From Hymenobacter artigasi (GTDB taxonomy: Bacteria > Bacteroidota > Bacteroidia > Cytophagales > Hymenobacteraceae), in NCBI RefSeq assembly GCF_012275535.1, contig NZ_JAAVTK010000001.1:744001-808000 (forward strand): a stretch of DNA of 64,000 nt, in the 5' to 3' direction. Position numbers and translations under genes: made by a program. The notes beneath the pieces were generated by a model that worked only from the letters and a program-made list of their open reading frames with translations, did no database searches and was not told the origin of the DNA. This document shows positions 25,501-33,416 of this stretch, in pieces (position 1 is the stretch's first letter; the number at the start of each line of letters is the position of its first letter).

Positions 25501-26900
25501 TACTTGATTTCGCCCACCATTTCCTCGGGCTTCATCCACTCGTCGAACTCGGCGGCGGTCACATAGCCGAGCTTGATGGCGGTTTCCTTCAGCGTCGAGC
25601 CGTTTTTGTGGGCCGTCTGGGCAATTTCGGCGGCTTTGTAGTAGCCGATGTGCGGGTTGAGGGCCGTCACGAGCATCAGCGACGAATCGACGTGCTTCTT
25701 GATATTGGGCAGGATGGCGGTGATGCCCACGGCGCACTTATCGGTGAAGCTCACGCACACGTCGCCGATGAGGCGGGCCGAATGCAGGAAGTTGTAAATC
25801 ATCACCGGCTTGAACACGTTGAGCTCAAAATGGCCCATCGAGCCGCCTACGGTGATGGCCACGTCGTTGCCCATTACCTGGGCCGCCACCATCGTCATGG
25901 CCTCGCACTGGGTGGGGTTCACCTTGCCAGGCATGATGCTGGAGCCGGGCTCGTTATCCGGGATGTCGATTTCGCCGATGCCGGCGCGGGGGCCGGAGCT
26001 GAGCATGCGAATGTCGTTGGCGATTTTCATCAGGCTCACGGCCAGGGTTTTGAGGGCACCGTGGGCTTCCACGATGGCATCGTGGGCGGCCAGGGCCTCA
26101 AACTTGTTTTCGGCCGTGACGAAGGGCAGGCCGGTGAGGTCGGCAATGTGCTTGGCCACGTTCTCGGAGTAGCCCTTGGGCGTGTTGATGCCCGTGCCCA
26201 CGGCGGTGCCGCCCAAGGCCAGCTCGCTCAAATGCGCCAGCGTGTTCTTGATGGCGCGCAGGCCGTGGTCGAGTTGCGACACGTAGCCCGAAAACTCCTG
26301 GCCCAGCGTGAGCGGCGTGGCATCCATGAAGTGGGTGCGGCCGATTTTGACGATGTGCATGAACTCCTTCGACTTGGCTTTTAGCGCGTCGCGCAGCTTC
26401 TCGATGCCTGGAATAGTCAGCTCAGTCAGGATTTTGTAGGCCGCGATGTGCATGGCCGTCGGGAACGTGTCGTTCGAGCTCTGGCTCTTGTTCACGTCGT
26501 CGTTGGGGGCCAGGGCCTTTTTTTCGTCGGTGAGCTGGCCGCCGTTCAGCACGTGGCCACGGTAGGCAATCACCTCGTTCACGTTCATGTTGGACTGCGT
26601 GCCCGAGCCGGTTTGCCACACCACCAGCGGAAACGAATCGGCGAGCTTGCCGGCCAGGATTTCGTCGGCCACTTTGCCAATCAGCTCAGCTTTCTCGGCC
26701 GAGAGGATGCCGGCGTCGCGGTTAGTGAGGGCGGCCGCTTTCTTGAGGTAGGCGAAGGCGGCGATAATTTCCTTGGGCATCCGGTTGATGTCCTGAGCGA
26801 TGGGAAAATTCTCGATGCTGCGCTGGGTTTGGGCGCCCCAGTAGGCGGTAGCAGGCACCTGAACGGTGCCCATGGTATCCTTTTCGGTGCGGAAAGCCAT
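25500..26900 (-). CDS. fumC: Fumarate hydratase, class II
   Basis: 466 residues, full length. It interconverts fumarate and malate in the TCA cycle as a cytoplasmic tetramer. The fumarase/aspartase signature [12 protein letters not shown] is at 319-330 with catalytic Ser320; the substrate-binding [12 protein letters not shown] (99-110), SSNDTFPTA (141-149) and the general-base region [16 protein letters not shown] (His190) are intact. It is divergent from the dodecin gene, and the 32 bases before each start codon are closely related. A TACTTTTG box lies about 62 bases upstream. Confidence 0.97.
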   Translation of the reverse strand: MAFRTEKDTMGTVQVPATAYWGAQTQRSIENFPIAQDINRMPKEIIAAFAYLKKAAALTNRDAGILSAEKAELIGKVADEILAGKLADSFPLVVWQTGSGTQSNMNVNEVIAYRGHVLNGGQLTDEKKALAPNDDVNKSQSSNDTFPTAMHIAAYKILTELTIPGIEKLRDALKAKSKEFMHIVKIGRTHFMDATPLTLGQEFSGYVSQLDHGLRAIKNTLAHLSELALGGTAVGTGINTPKGYSENVAKHIADLTGLPFVTAENKFEALAAHDAIVEAHGALKTLAVSLMKIANDIRMLSSGPRAGIGEIDIPDNEPGSSIMPGKVNPTQCEAMTMVAAQVMGNDVAITVGGSMGHFELNVFKPVMIYNFLHSARLIGDVCVSFTDKCAVGITAILPNIKKHVDSSLMLVTALNPHIGYYKAAEIAQTAHKNGSTLKETAIKLGYVTAAEFDEWMKPEEMVGEIK

Positions 26901-27098
26901 TTTTTCTTAATGTGAAAATGGGGGAATGTGAAGAAGTGCAGAATTCGGTGTCAACAGTTTGCAAAAGTACACCACACTGGAAACCCACCGCTTACTGCGC
27001 CCCGAATGGCTGAAAAGCTGTTGCCAGCGTACACCCACCGGGAAAACGGCAGAGTATTCTCCCCTTTTCACATCTTCTCATTTTCATATTAAGAAAGA
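26901..27098. repeat. Mirrored leader: the fumC and dodecin genes share near-identical 32-base 5' sequences
   Basis: Minus-strand 26932-26901 and plus-strand 27067-27098 each abut an ATG. They agree at 26 of 32 positions, beginning TTCACAT and ending CATTTTCA(C/T)ATTAAGAAA. This forms an inverted repeat around 134 bases of other sequence in the divergent gap. Confidence 0.8.
26962..26969 (-). promoter_or_regulatory. Candidate -7 box (TActTTTG) for fumC
   Basis: TACTTTTG on the minus strand, about 62 bases before the fumC start; no convincing TTG at -33. Confidence 0.35.
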
Positions 27099-27482
27099 AT
27101 GTCCTCCATCAAACAAGTTATTGAAATCCTGGCCTCGTCCGAGAAGAGCTTCGAAGATGCCCTCCAGCGCGCCGTACAAACCCTGAGCAGCTCGGTGCCC
27201 AACATCACCTCCATCTACGTGAAGGACCAGAGCTGCAAGGTGCGCGACAACCGCATTGTGGAATACCGCATCACGGCCAAAGTGAGCTTCGGCACGCCCG
27301 TGGAAGAGTTCGACATGACGGACATTGAGCGCACCTTCGACGAAATGCCCCAGCCCGCCGGCAACGGCGCGCCCGACTACAGCCACCTCGACCTGCAAAC
27401 CGAGCCCGACCTGCCCACCCCCACCGAGCCCGAAAACGGCAGCGCCACCGAGCCCGCCAGCGGCGGCGGCTACAGCGGCTAG
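27099..27482 (+). CDS. Dodecin-family protein with C-terminal acidic/proline tail
   Basis: 127 residues. Residues 1-72 follow the dodecin pattern: IKQVIEILASSEKSFEDALQ opening, a central strand, then VEYRITAKVSFGTPV. Dodecins are about 70 residues and form hollow dodecamers that bind flavins or CoA in the cytoplasm. The Trp that stacks on flavin in archaeal and bacterial dodecins falls at SIYVKDQ, where no Trp is present, so flavin binding may be altered. Residues 73-127 are an Asp/Glu/Pro/Gly-rich tail that looks disordered, not part of the usual fold. It is divergent from fumC and shares its leader sequence. Confidence 0.75.
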   Translation: MSSIKQVIEILASSEKSFEDALQRAVQTLSSSVPNITSIYVKDQSCKVRDNRIVEYRITAKVSFGTPVEEFDMTDIERTFDEMPQPAGNGAPDYSHLDLQTEPDLPTPTEPENGSATEPASGGGYSG

Positions 27483-27496
27483 CCGGGCTATTGGCT

Positions 27497-27546
27497 GGCA
27501 TCCGGAACGCCGTGCAGCAGCGCTGCTGCACGGCGTTCCGGATGCC
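27497..27546. repeat. Perfect 50-base palindrome without loop
   Basis: 27497-27521 is the exact complement of 27522-27546. It starts 14 bases after the dodecin stop codon. No T-run follows, so it differs from the classical terminators in this window. Confidence 0.92.
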
Positions 27547-27739
27547 GGTTCAAATGCCACTCCGGGGCAGCAGCCGGGTAGTTGGCCACCTTGTCCTGCT
27601 GCTGCTGGCGGCCAGCAGCGTGGCGGCAGCCGGGAACGGCAGGTGATGCGCAGGGGCTATTGGCAACGGGTAGCCGGCGACTTGGCTAAACGAGTGGTAG
27701 CTTGTTGGCTCATTCACTCATCCCCAGTTTTTGCTGAAA

Positions 27740-28828
27740 ATGAAGCTGCCGTTCGCCCTCCGCCCCGCCCTGCTGGCGCTGGCTGCCGCCACGCTGCTGG
27801 CCGCCTGCCAGTCGGCCCCCACCACCGATTCGCCCATCGACCCGGCCACGGGCCCCACGCTGACCGGCTACTTCCAAAACCCCGAAACCGGCGTGCAGGA
27901 CGGCAACGTGCGGATGATTCCGATAACGACGCCCAAGGGCACGTTCAAGGTCTGGACCAAGCAGTTTGGCAACAATCCCAAAATCAAGGTCCTGCTGTTG
28001 AACGGCGGGCCGGGGGCTACGCACGAGTATTTCGAGTGCTTCGAAAACTTCCTGCCGAAGGAAGGCATCGAATTCATTTATTACGACCAGCTGGGCTGCG
28101 GCAATTCCGACAATCCCAAGGATACGTCCATGTGGAGCCTGCCGCGCTACGTGGAGGAAGTAGAGCAGGTGCGCCAGGCCCTGAAGCTTGACAAGACCAA
28201 TTTCTACCTGTTGGGCCACTCCTGGGGCGGCATTCTGGCCGCCGAATACGCCTTCAAATACCAGCAAAACATGAAAGGCCTCATCATCTCGAATATGATG
28301 ATGAGTATCCCGGACTACGGCAAATATGCCGACAACGTGCTGGCCAAGCAGATGAAGCCGGAAGTGCTGGCCGAAATTCGCAAGCTTGAAGCCAAAAAGG
28401 ACTTCGAAAACCCGCGCTACATGGAGCTGCTGCTGCCCAACTTCTACGTTGAGCACATTTGCCGCATTCCGCTCGACCAATGGCCCGAGCCGGTGAACCG
28501 CTCGTTCAGCAAAATGAACCGGTCGCTCTACGTTACCATGCAGGGGCCCAGCGAATTCGGGGTGTCCGGCAAGCTCCTGAACTGGAACCGCGTTCCCGAC
28601 CTGCCCAAGCTCACCGTACCCGTGCTCAGCATCGGCGGCAAGTACGACACCATGGACCCCGAGCATATGCGCATGATTGCCACCAAGGTGCAAAAGGGCA
28701 ACTCCCTCATCTGCCCCCAAGGCAGCCATATGAGCATGTACGACGACCAGCAAACTTATTTCACCGGCCTCGTCAAGTTCCTGAAAGCGGCGGATGCCGG
28801 CACCGTGCAGCCCGGCGCGGCCCTGTAG
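27740..28828 (+). CDS. Proline-iminopeptidase-like alpha/beta-hydrolase lipoprotein (S33 family)
   Basis: 362 residues from the ATG at 27740 (MKLPFALRP). The signal peptide ends LAAC (Cys23), so it should be a lipoprotein. The hydrolase motifs are LLLNGGPGATHEY (the GGPG oxyanion motif near residue 90), YYDQLGCGNSD, nucleophile GHSWGG (Ser161), acid in IGGKYDTMDPEH and His in GSHMSMYD. Family members release N-terminal proline or related residues from peptides; anchoring in the envelope suggests processing of scavenged peptides. It has no close operon partner. A TTG nine bases upstream is a less likely start. Confidence 0.88.
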   Translation: MKLPFALRPALLALAAATLLAACQSAPTTDSPIDPATGPTLTGYFQNPETGVQDGNVRMIPITTPKGTFKVWTKQFGNNPKIKVLLLNGGPGATHEYFECFENFLPKEGIEFIYYDQLGCGNSDNPKDTSMWSLPRYVEEVEQVRQALKLDKTNFYLLGHSWGGILAAEYAFKYQQNMKGLIISNMMMSIPDYGKYADNVLAKQMKPEVLAEIRKLEAKKDFENPRYMELLLPNFYVEHICRIPLDQWPEPVNRSFSKMNRSLYVTMQGPSEFGVSGKLLNWNRVPDLPKLTVPVLSIGGKYDTMDPEHMRMIATKVQKGNSLICPQGSHMSMYDDQQTYFTGLVKFLKAADAGTVQPGAAL

Positions 28829-28829
28829 C

Positions 28830-28876
28830 CAGTTGCCCCGGTCCGACGGCCCCAGGCAGTCGGACCGGGGCAACTG
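28830..28876. repeat. Perfect 18-base stem directly after the hydrolase stop codon
   Basis: CAGTTGCCCCGGTCCGAC (28830-28847) and its complement (28859-28876) with an 11-base loop, starting 1 base after the stop codon. No T-run; a processing or stabilising hairpin is more likely than a factor-independent terminator. Confidence 0.85.
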
Positions 28877-28888
28877 CTGCACAGATAA

Positions 28889-29048
28889 TTAGAGCGGTTT
28901 TCAGATTCGTGTACACGTAGCGCGAACTTTGCAGTTCGCGTCCCCGCGCCGTCAGCGTAGTTCTAACGGCGCGGGGACGCGAACTACAAAGTTCGCGCTA
29001 CTGCTTGCTGGCCTCATAAGCTGTACATAAACCCGGAAACCGCTCTAA
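28889..29048. repeat. Inverted repeat with 36-base core arms (GTAGCGCGAACT family)
   Basis: Core arms 28917-28952 and 28966-29001 differ at one position; looser outer arms extend to TTAGAGCGGTTT (28889) and its mirror at 29048. The right end includes the stop triplet of the minus-strand anti-sigma gene. A relative with the same core is at 43842-43921. Confidence 0.88.
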
Positions 29049-30211
29049 AACGTGATTGCCAGCTCCATAGGTAGGTCGGCGCGGCGGCCGCCGGCAATGC
29101 CCGGCTGCCAGGTTGGGCCCTCGCATACCATGCGCAAGGCCTCATTGTCATAGTCTGCCCGCAGGCTGCCGACCACTTTCAAGTTGCTGATTTTACCATC
29201 GGCCCCTACCATAAACCGGAGGCGCACCGTGCCATTGAGTGGTCGCTCGCCCTCCTCGGGCTCGAACGCGGCGGCCTCGCGGTGCAGGTAGCTGCGCAGG
29301 GCCGGCGTGCCGCCCACCGGCGCGGGCTGGAAGGTTGGAGTAGCCGGCATGGGCGTGTTAATCACGCTTGCACCGGCGGTATTGCCCGTCAATTGATTGG
29401 CGGCCATGGTTTTGGCTTTGGCAGCGAGTGTCCGGCTGGTTCGGGCTGCTTTGGCATTGGCCAGCGTGTCGGCCGAGGTCGTTTCAGCCAGCGTAGAAGC
29501 GGTTTCGGCCGTGTAACCGACTGGGGCGGCGGCTACGGATGCGGCGGCTTTGGCTTCTGCTTCCGGGGCCGAAGCTTCGTCGGCCATCATCATGGCGTCG
29601 GTACCGGCTGCGTTCATCGCCCGGCTGGCTGGCTGGCCCAGCAGTGCCCGCCGCTGCGAGCGGGATGGCCTAACGGCCGCGTAGTCAGTGGTTTTACTGG
29701 TTGGCGGTGGCGGTATGGAGGCTGCCGCTACTTCCGTTGCGGGCGCAGTAGTCGGGGCCGGTGCCATCGGCTCCGGCGTGGGATTCGGGCGGGCAGCCGG
29801 GGCGGCCGGGGGCGCAGTGGCTGCCGTTTCGAGGCGGGCCGTGGCTGCGGGCGGAATGGTTTCGTGCTGCTCCCAGGTCCAGATGCCGCCGGCTACTATG
29901 CCCAGTACGGCTGCGGTTGCCGCAATGCGGGGCCACGCCCAGCCGCCGGCCACGGGTACCGGCTCCCCGGTTCCGATGCGGGCTTGCAGGCGGGTGCGCA
30001 GCTCGGCCACGGCCTGGTCGGTGGTGGCCGGGTCGCTCATCGAAAAGCCCGTCAGCAGGTCGGCGCAGCGCTCGCAGTCCAGCGTGTGGGCCTCCAGGCG
30101 GTGCTCCTCGGCGGGGGGTAGGGTGCCGGCCGCGTAGGCGCGCAGCTCCGCCGGGGCCGGGTGGGGGCCGGGGGCGGGCAGGCGGGCAAAGGGCGAATCA
30201 GCGGGTGGCAT
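29045..30211 (-). CDS. Zinc-finger anti-sigma factor fused to a TonB C-terminal domain
   Basis: 388 residues. The N-terminus has the anti-sigma zinc-finger pattern H42-x3-C46-x2-C49 (HTLDCERC). One membrane helix follows (about 95-113, IAATAAVLGIVAGGIWTW). Then comes a long Ala/Pro/Thr-rich periplasmic stretch (about 120-300) and a C-terminal TonB-like fold (GTVRLRFMVGADGKISNLKVV...YDNEALRMVCEGPTWQPG). The upstream sigma gene overlaps it by 14 bases, so it should hold that sigma factor at the inner membrane. The TonB-type end suggests contact with an outer-membrane receptor or stress signal. The fusion is unlike classical FecR anti-sigma factors. Confidence 0.85.
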   Translation of the reverse strand: MPPADSPFARLPAPGPHPAPAELRAYAAGTLPPAEEHRLEAHTLDCERCADLLTGFSMSDPATTDQAVAELRTRLQARIGTGEPVPVAGGWAWPRIAATAAVLGIVAGGIWTWEQHETIPPAATARLETAATAPPAAPAARPNPTPEPMAPAPTTAPATEVAAASIPPPPTSKTTDYAAVRPSRSQRRALLGQPASRAMNAAGTDAMMMADEASAPEAEAKAAASVAAAPVGYTAETASTLAETTSADTLANAKAARTSRTLAAKAKTMAANQLTGNTAGASVINTPMPATPTFQPAPVGGTPALRSYLHREAAAFEPEEGERPLNGTVRLRFMVGADGKISNLKVVGSLRADYDNEALRMVCEGPTWQPGIAGGRRADLPMELAITF

Positions 30212-30896
30212 GGAGCGGGTTGTTGGCGTCGGGAGCGGGATACGGGGAGCGGGAAATGGCCGTTTTGGCGGGCGTGGGCGGCGGTTCCAGCTGGCGGCGC
30301 AGCATGCGCTTGCCGTTTTGCAAATGGCTGCGCACCAGGTTTAGTTCGAGGCCGGTTTCAGTGGCGATTTCGCGGTAGCTTTTCTTTTCGAGGTAAAATA
30401 ATTCGAGGCAGCGGCGCTGGGCCGGGGGCAGCTCGGCCAGGGCCGCCTCAATGCTTTGCAGGCGCAGCTCGGCGGTTTCGGCGTCTTCGGCGGCCACCTG
30501 CTCATCGGGCAGATGCCGGGCGGCGGCCAATTCCACATCGGCCGCATCGGGGAAGCTGAGCACGAGCGGCCCGGCGCTGGGGCCGGCGCGCTTGCGGGCG
30601 CGCAGCTGCATAAGGCAGTGGTTGCGGGCCGTGGTGTGCAGCCAGGCCGGGAAGTTCTCGGGCGCATGGGTGCGCAGAACCTTCACCAGATGCTCGAAAA
30701 GCTGCATGGCGGCGTCCTGGGCATCTTCGTCGGGCGGGGCGAGGTAGCGGCGGCACACGGCAAAGGCCTCGGGCAGGTACCGGTCGTAGAGCTGGCCGAG
30801 GTCGGCCACGTCGCCGTGCGCGCGGTAGCGGGCCAGCAGCTCCTGGTCGGAGAGTGGCGCGGCGGCGGCGGGTGGCAAGGAGCGGCGGAAGAACAT
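30198..30896 (-). CDS. ECF-type sigma-70 family RNA polymerase sigma factor
   Basis: 232 residues. Region 2 is visible as LYDRYLPEAFAVCRRYLAPPDEDAQDAAMQLFEHLVK (pattern at about 37-73) and the W-containing FPAWLHTTARNHCL. Region 4 is LAELPPAQRRCLELFYLEKKSYREIATETGLELNLVRSHLQNGKRMLRR. A C-terminal tail rich in Pro/Ala (about 200-232) extends past region 4. It is followed by its probable anti-sigma factor with a 14-base overlap. The target regulon is unknown. Confidence 0.9.
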   Translation of the reverse strand: MFFRRSLPPAAAAPLSDQELLARYRAHGDVADLGQLYDRYLPEAFAVCRRYLAPPDEDAQDAAMQLFEHLVKVLRTHAPENFPAWLHTTARNHCLMQLRARKRAGPSAGPLVLSFPDAADVELAAARHLPDEQVAAEDAETAELRLQSIEAALAELPPAQRRCLELFYLEKKSYREIATETGLELNLVRSHLQNGKRMLRRQLEPPPTPAKTAISRSPYPAPDANNPLHATR

Positions 30897-30915
30897 CGGG
30901 CCGGGAAGTTACTGG

Positions 30916-31057
30916 TTTCTGGTTTTCAGAACGTCATGCCGAGCGCAGCCGAGGCATCTCGCGGGTCACCACTAATCAGTCACCCTACAACGATTGGATT
31001 ACTACTACACGCGAGATGCCTCGGCTGCGCTCGGCATGACGTTCTGAAAACCAGAAA
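30916..31057. repeat. Perfect 48-base inverted repeat (GTCATnCnGAGC family)
   Basis: Arms 30916-30963 and 31010-31057 are exact complements with a 46-base loop. It sits between the divergent sigma-factor and VWA genes, upstream of both. Confidence 0.95.
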
Positions 31058-31134
31058 TTAATTTTTCAGCCACGTTGTGCAATTTCCCAAACCCAGGCAT
31101 CGACTGAGCATACTTCACTCCTAACGCCGATGCC

Positions 31135-33189
31135 ATGAGAAACCTGTTGCTGCTGCCGCTCCTCGCCGGGCTGCTGGCCCCGCCCGCCACCGCCCAATCG
31201 ACAACCCCGCTCAAAGCCACCCACCCGGCCCCGGAAAACACGACCAGAAACTGGGTCGTGTCCGGTGTGGTGACCGACCAGGCCAGCCACGGCCCGCTGC
31301 CTGGCGTCACGGTACTCATCAAAGGCACCAGCCTGGGCACCAGCACCGACGCGCAGGGCCGCTACTCCCTGCTGGTGCCGGGCGCGGCGCGGGCCGTGCT
31401 GCTGTTCAACTCCATCGGCTACCTGCCCGTGGAGCGGCCCGTAGGCAAGCTGCATACCCTCAACCTGCGCCTGCGGGCCGACAACAAGCAGCTGAGCGAA
31501 GTGGTGGTAACGGCCCAGGGCATTGAGCAGAAGCGCCAGAACGTGAGTTACTCCGTTGCAACCGTGGCGCCGGCCACCGTGAACGGACTGGCGGGCAAAG
31601 CGTCGGGTGTGATGATTCGGGGAGCAGCCAGCCCGCACAAAGCCAAGCGTGCTGATAGGCTGGGGGCTCCTGCAATGGCCGAATACGAAACGCTGGCCGA
31701 CAGCAACTACGCCCCGCCCCTGCCCACCCTGCCCGCCCAGGACGAAGCCGGTGCCGGCGATACCTACGCCCACATCACGGAAAACGCGTTTTTCAGCGCC
31801 AAAAAAGACCCGTTTAGCACCTTCGCGCTCGACGTGGACAATGCTTCGTACAGCAACGTGCGCCGCTTCCTGAACGAAGGCCAGCTGCCCCCGCGCGATG
31901 CCGTGCGGGTGGAGGAAATGCTGAACTACTTCCGCTACGATTACGCCGCGCCGGCCGCCACTTCGCCCGACCCCGTGCGCATCAGCACCGAACTGGCTGC
32001 CTGCCCCTGGAACGCCGGCCACCAGCTGGCCCGCATCGGTATTCAGGCCCGCAAAATTGAAACCGCCAAGCTGCCGCCCGCCAACCTGGTTTTCCTCGTC
32101 GATGTCTCGGGCTCGATGTTTTCGGAGGATAAGCTGCCGCTGGTGAAAGCCGGCCTGAAGCTGCTGGTAAAGCAGTTGCGGCCCCAGGACCATGTGGCGC
32201 TGGTGGCCTACGCCGGCGCGGCCGGCCTGGTGCTGCCCCCCACGCCCGGCAACCAGCCCCAGCTTATTCTCGATGCGCTGGACCGGCTGCAGTCGGGCGG
32301 TTCCACGGCTGGCGGCGCGGGCCTGCGGCTGGCCTACTCCACGGCCCGGCAAAACTTTCAGAAAGAAGGCAACAACCGCGTGATTCTGGCTACTGATGGC
32401 GACTTCAACGTGGGCGAAAGCTCGGACGCTGCCATGGAGCAATTGATTGTGGACCAGCGCGAAAGCAGCGTATTCCTCACGGTGCTGGGCTGTGGGCGCG
32501 GCAACCTGCGCGACAGCCGCATGGAAACCCTGGCCGATAAGGGAAATGGCAACTACGCCTACCTCGACAACCTCGACGAGGCCGGCCGGGTGCTGGTGGC
32601 GCAGTTTGGCGGCACGCTCTTCACCGTGGCCAAGGACGTGAAGCTGCAAATCGAATTCAACCCCGCCCGCGTGGCCAGCTACCGCCTCGTGGGCTACGAA
32701 AACCGCCTGCTGGCCGCCGAGGATTTCAACAACGACCGCAAGGATGCCGGCGAGCTGGGCGCGGGCCACACCGTCACGGCTCTCTACGAAATAGTGCCCG
32801 TGGGCGCTTCGCAACCGCTGATTGACGACCTCAAATACCAGCCCACCACCGCCACCATGCAGCAGTTCCTCACCAACGATGTGCTGACCGTGAAGCTGCG
32901 CTACAAAGAGCCGCAGGGCAATACCAGCAAGCTCCTGGCCCAGCCGCTGGCCGGCACCGCGCTGGCCATCGAAAAAGCCTCGCCCGACTTCCGCTTTGCC
33001 GCCGCCGTGGCGCAGTTCGGCATGCTGCTGCGCCAGAGCGAGCAGCGCGGCACCGCCACCTGGGCCGCTACCGAGCAGCTGGCCGACGGCGCCCGGGGCC
33101 AGGACACCGACGGCTACCGCGCCGAGTTCGTGCGCTTCGTGCGCCTGGCCCAGGGCCTGAGCGGCAGCGGCAGCGTAGGCGTGCGGTAG
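31135..33189 (+). CDS. VWA-domain (YfbK-type) secreted protein with carboxypeptidase-regulatory N-terminus
   Basis: 684 residues. A signal peptide ends ATAQS (about 21). Residues 40-115 form a carboxypeptidase-regulatory-like domain (VSGVVTDQASHGPLPGVTVLIKGT), followed by a short plug-like piece ending VVVTAQGIEQKRQNVSY as seen at the start of TonB-dependent receptors. The YfbK N-terminal region begins near 215 (FALDVDNASYSNVRRFLNEGQLPP). The VWA domain has a complete MIDAS DVSGS at 323-327 with T and D downstream (LATDGDFNVG), and a DUF3520-type C-terminal part. It probably binds protein partners in the periplasm or at the surface. The function of YfbK proteins is unknown. Confidence 0.87.
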   Translation: MRNLLLLPLLAGLLAPPATAQSTTPLKATHPAPENTTRNWVVSGVVTDQASHGPLPGVTVLIKGTSLGTSTDAQGRYSLLVPGAARAVLLFNSIGYLPVERPVGKLHTLNLRLRADNKQLSEVVVTAQGIEQKRQNVSYSVATVAPATVNGLAGKASGVMIRGAASPHKAKRADRLGAPAMAEYETLADSNYAPPLPTLPAQDEAGAGDTYAHITENAFFSAKKDPFSTFALDVDNASYSNVRRFLNEGQLPPRDAVRVEEMLNYFRYDYAAPAATSPDPVRISTELAACPWNAGHQLARIGIQARKIETAKLPPANLVFLVDVSGSMFSEDKLPLVKAGLKLLVKQLRPQDHVALVAYAGAAGLVLPPTPGNQPQLILDALDRLQSGGSTAGGAGLRLAYSTARQNFQKEGNNRVILATDGDFNVGESSDAAMEQLIVDQRESSVFLTVLGCGRGNLRDSRMETLADKGNGNYAYLDNLDEAGRVLVAQFGGTLFTVAKDVKLQIEFNPARVASYRLVGYENRLLAAEDFNNDRKDAGELGAGHTVTALYEIVPVGASQPLIDDLKYQPTTATMQQFLTNDVLTVKLRYKEPQGNTSKLLAQPLAGTALAIEKASPDFRFAAAVAQFGMLLRQSEQRGTATWAATEQLADGARGQDTDGYRAEFVRFVRLAQGLSGSGSVGVR

Positions 33190-33195
33190 CAGAAC

Positions 33196-33295
33196 ACCGT
33201 CTGTCATCCTGAGCGCAGCGAAGGACCTTATCAGGTTAGGAGAGTTTGTTCACAACGTGATAAGGTCCTTCGCTGCGCTCAGGATGACAGACGGT
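33196..33295. repeat. Perfect 38-base inverted repeat (GTCATnCnGAGC family)
   Basis: Arms 33196-33233 and 33258-33295 are exact complements with a 24-base loop, 7 bases after the VWA stop codon and before the terminator at 33310. Confidence 0.95.
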
Positions 33296-33309
33296 ATTTT
33301 ACAAATCAG

Positions 33310-33341
33310 AAAGGCCCCTCCGTTGCAACGAAGGGGCCTTT
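33310..33341. terminator. Bidirectional terminator between VWA and beta-barrel genes
   Basis: AAAGGCCCCT...AGGGGCCTTT with a nested CGTTG/CAACG stem gives a nearly perfect 32-base palindrome with terminal A- and T-runs. Confidence 0.9.
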
Positions 33342-33416
33342 TCAATAACATATCTCGGATAATGACGACTAAATCGGCAACGAAGAATCGAGGGATATAA
33401 TGGCGGATAATCCGCT

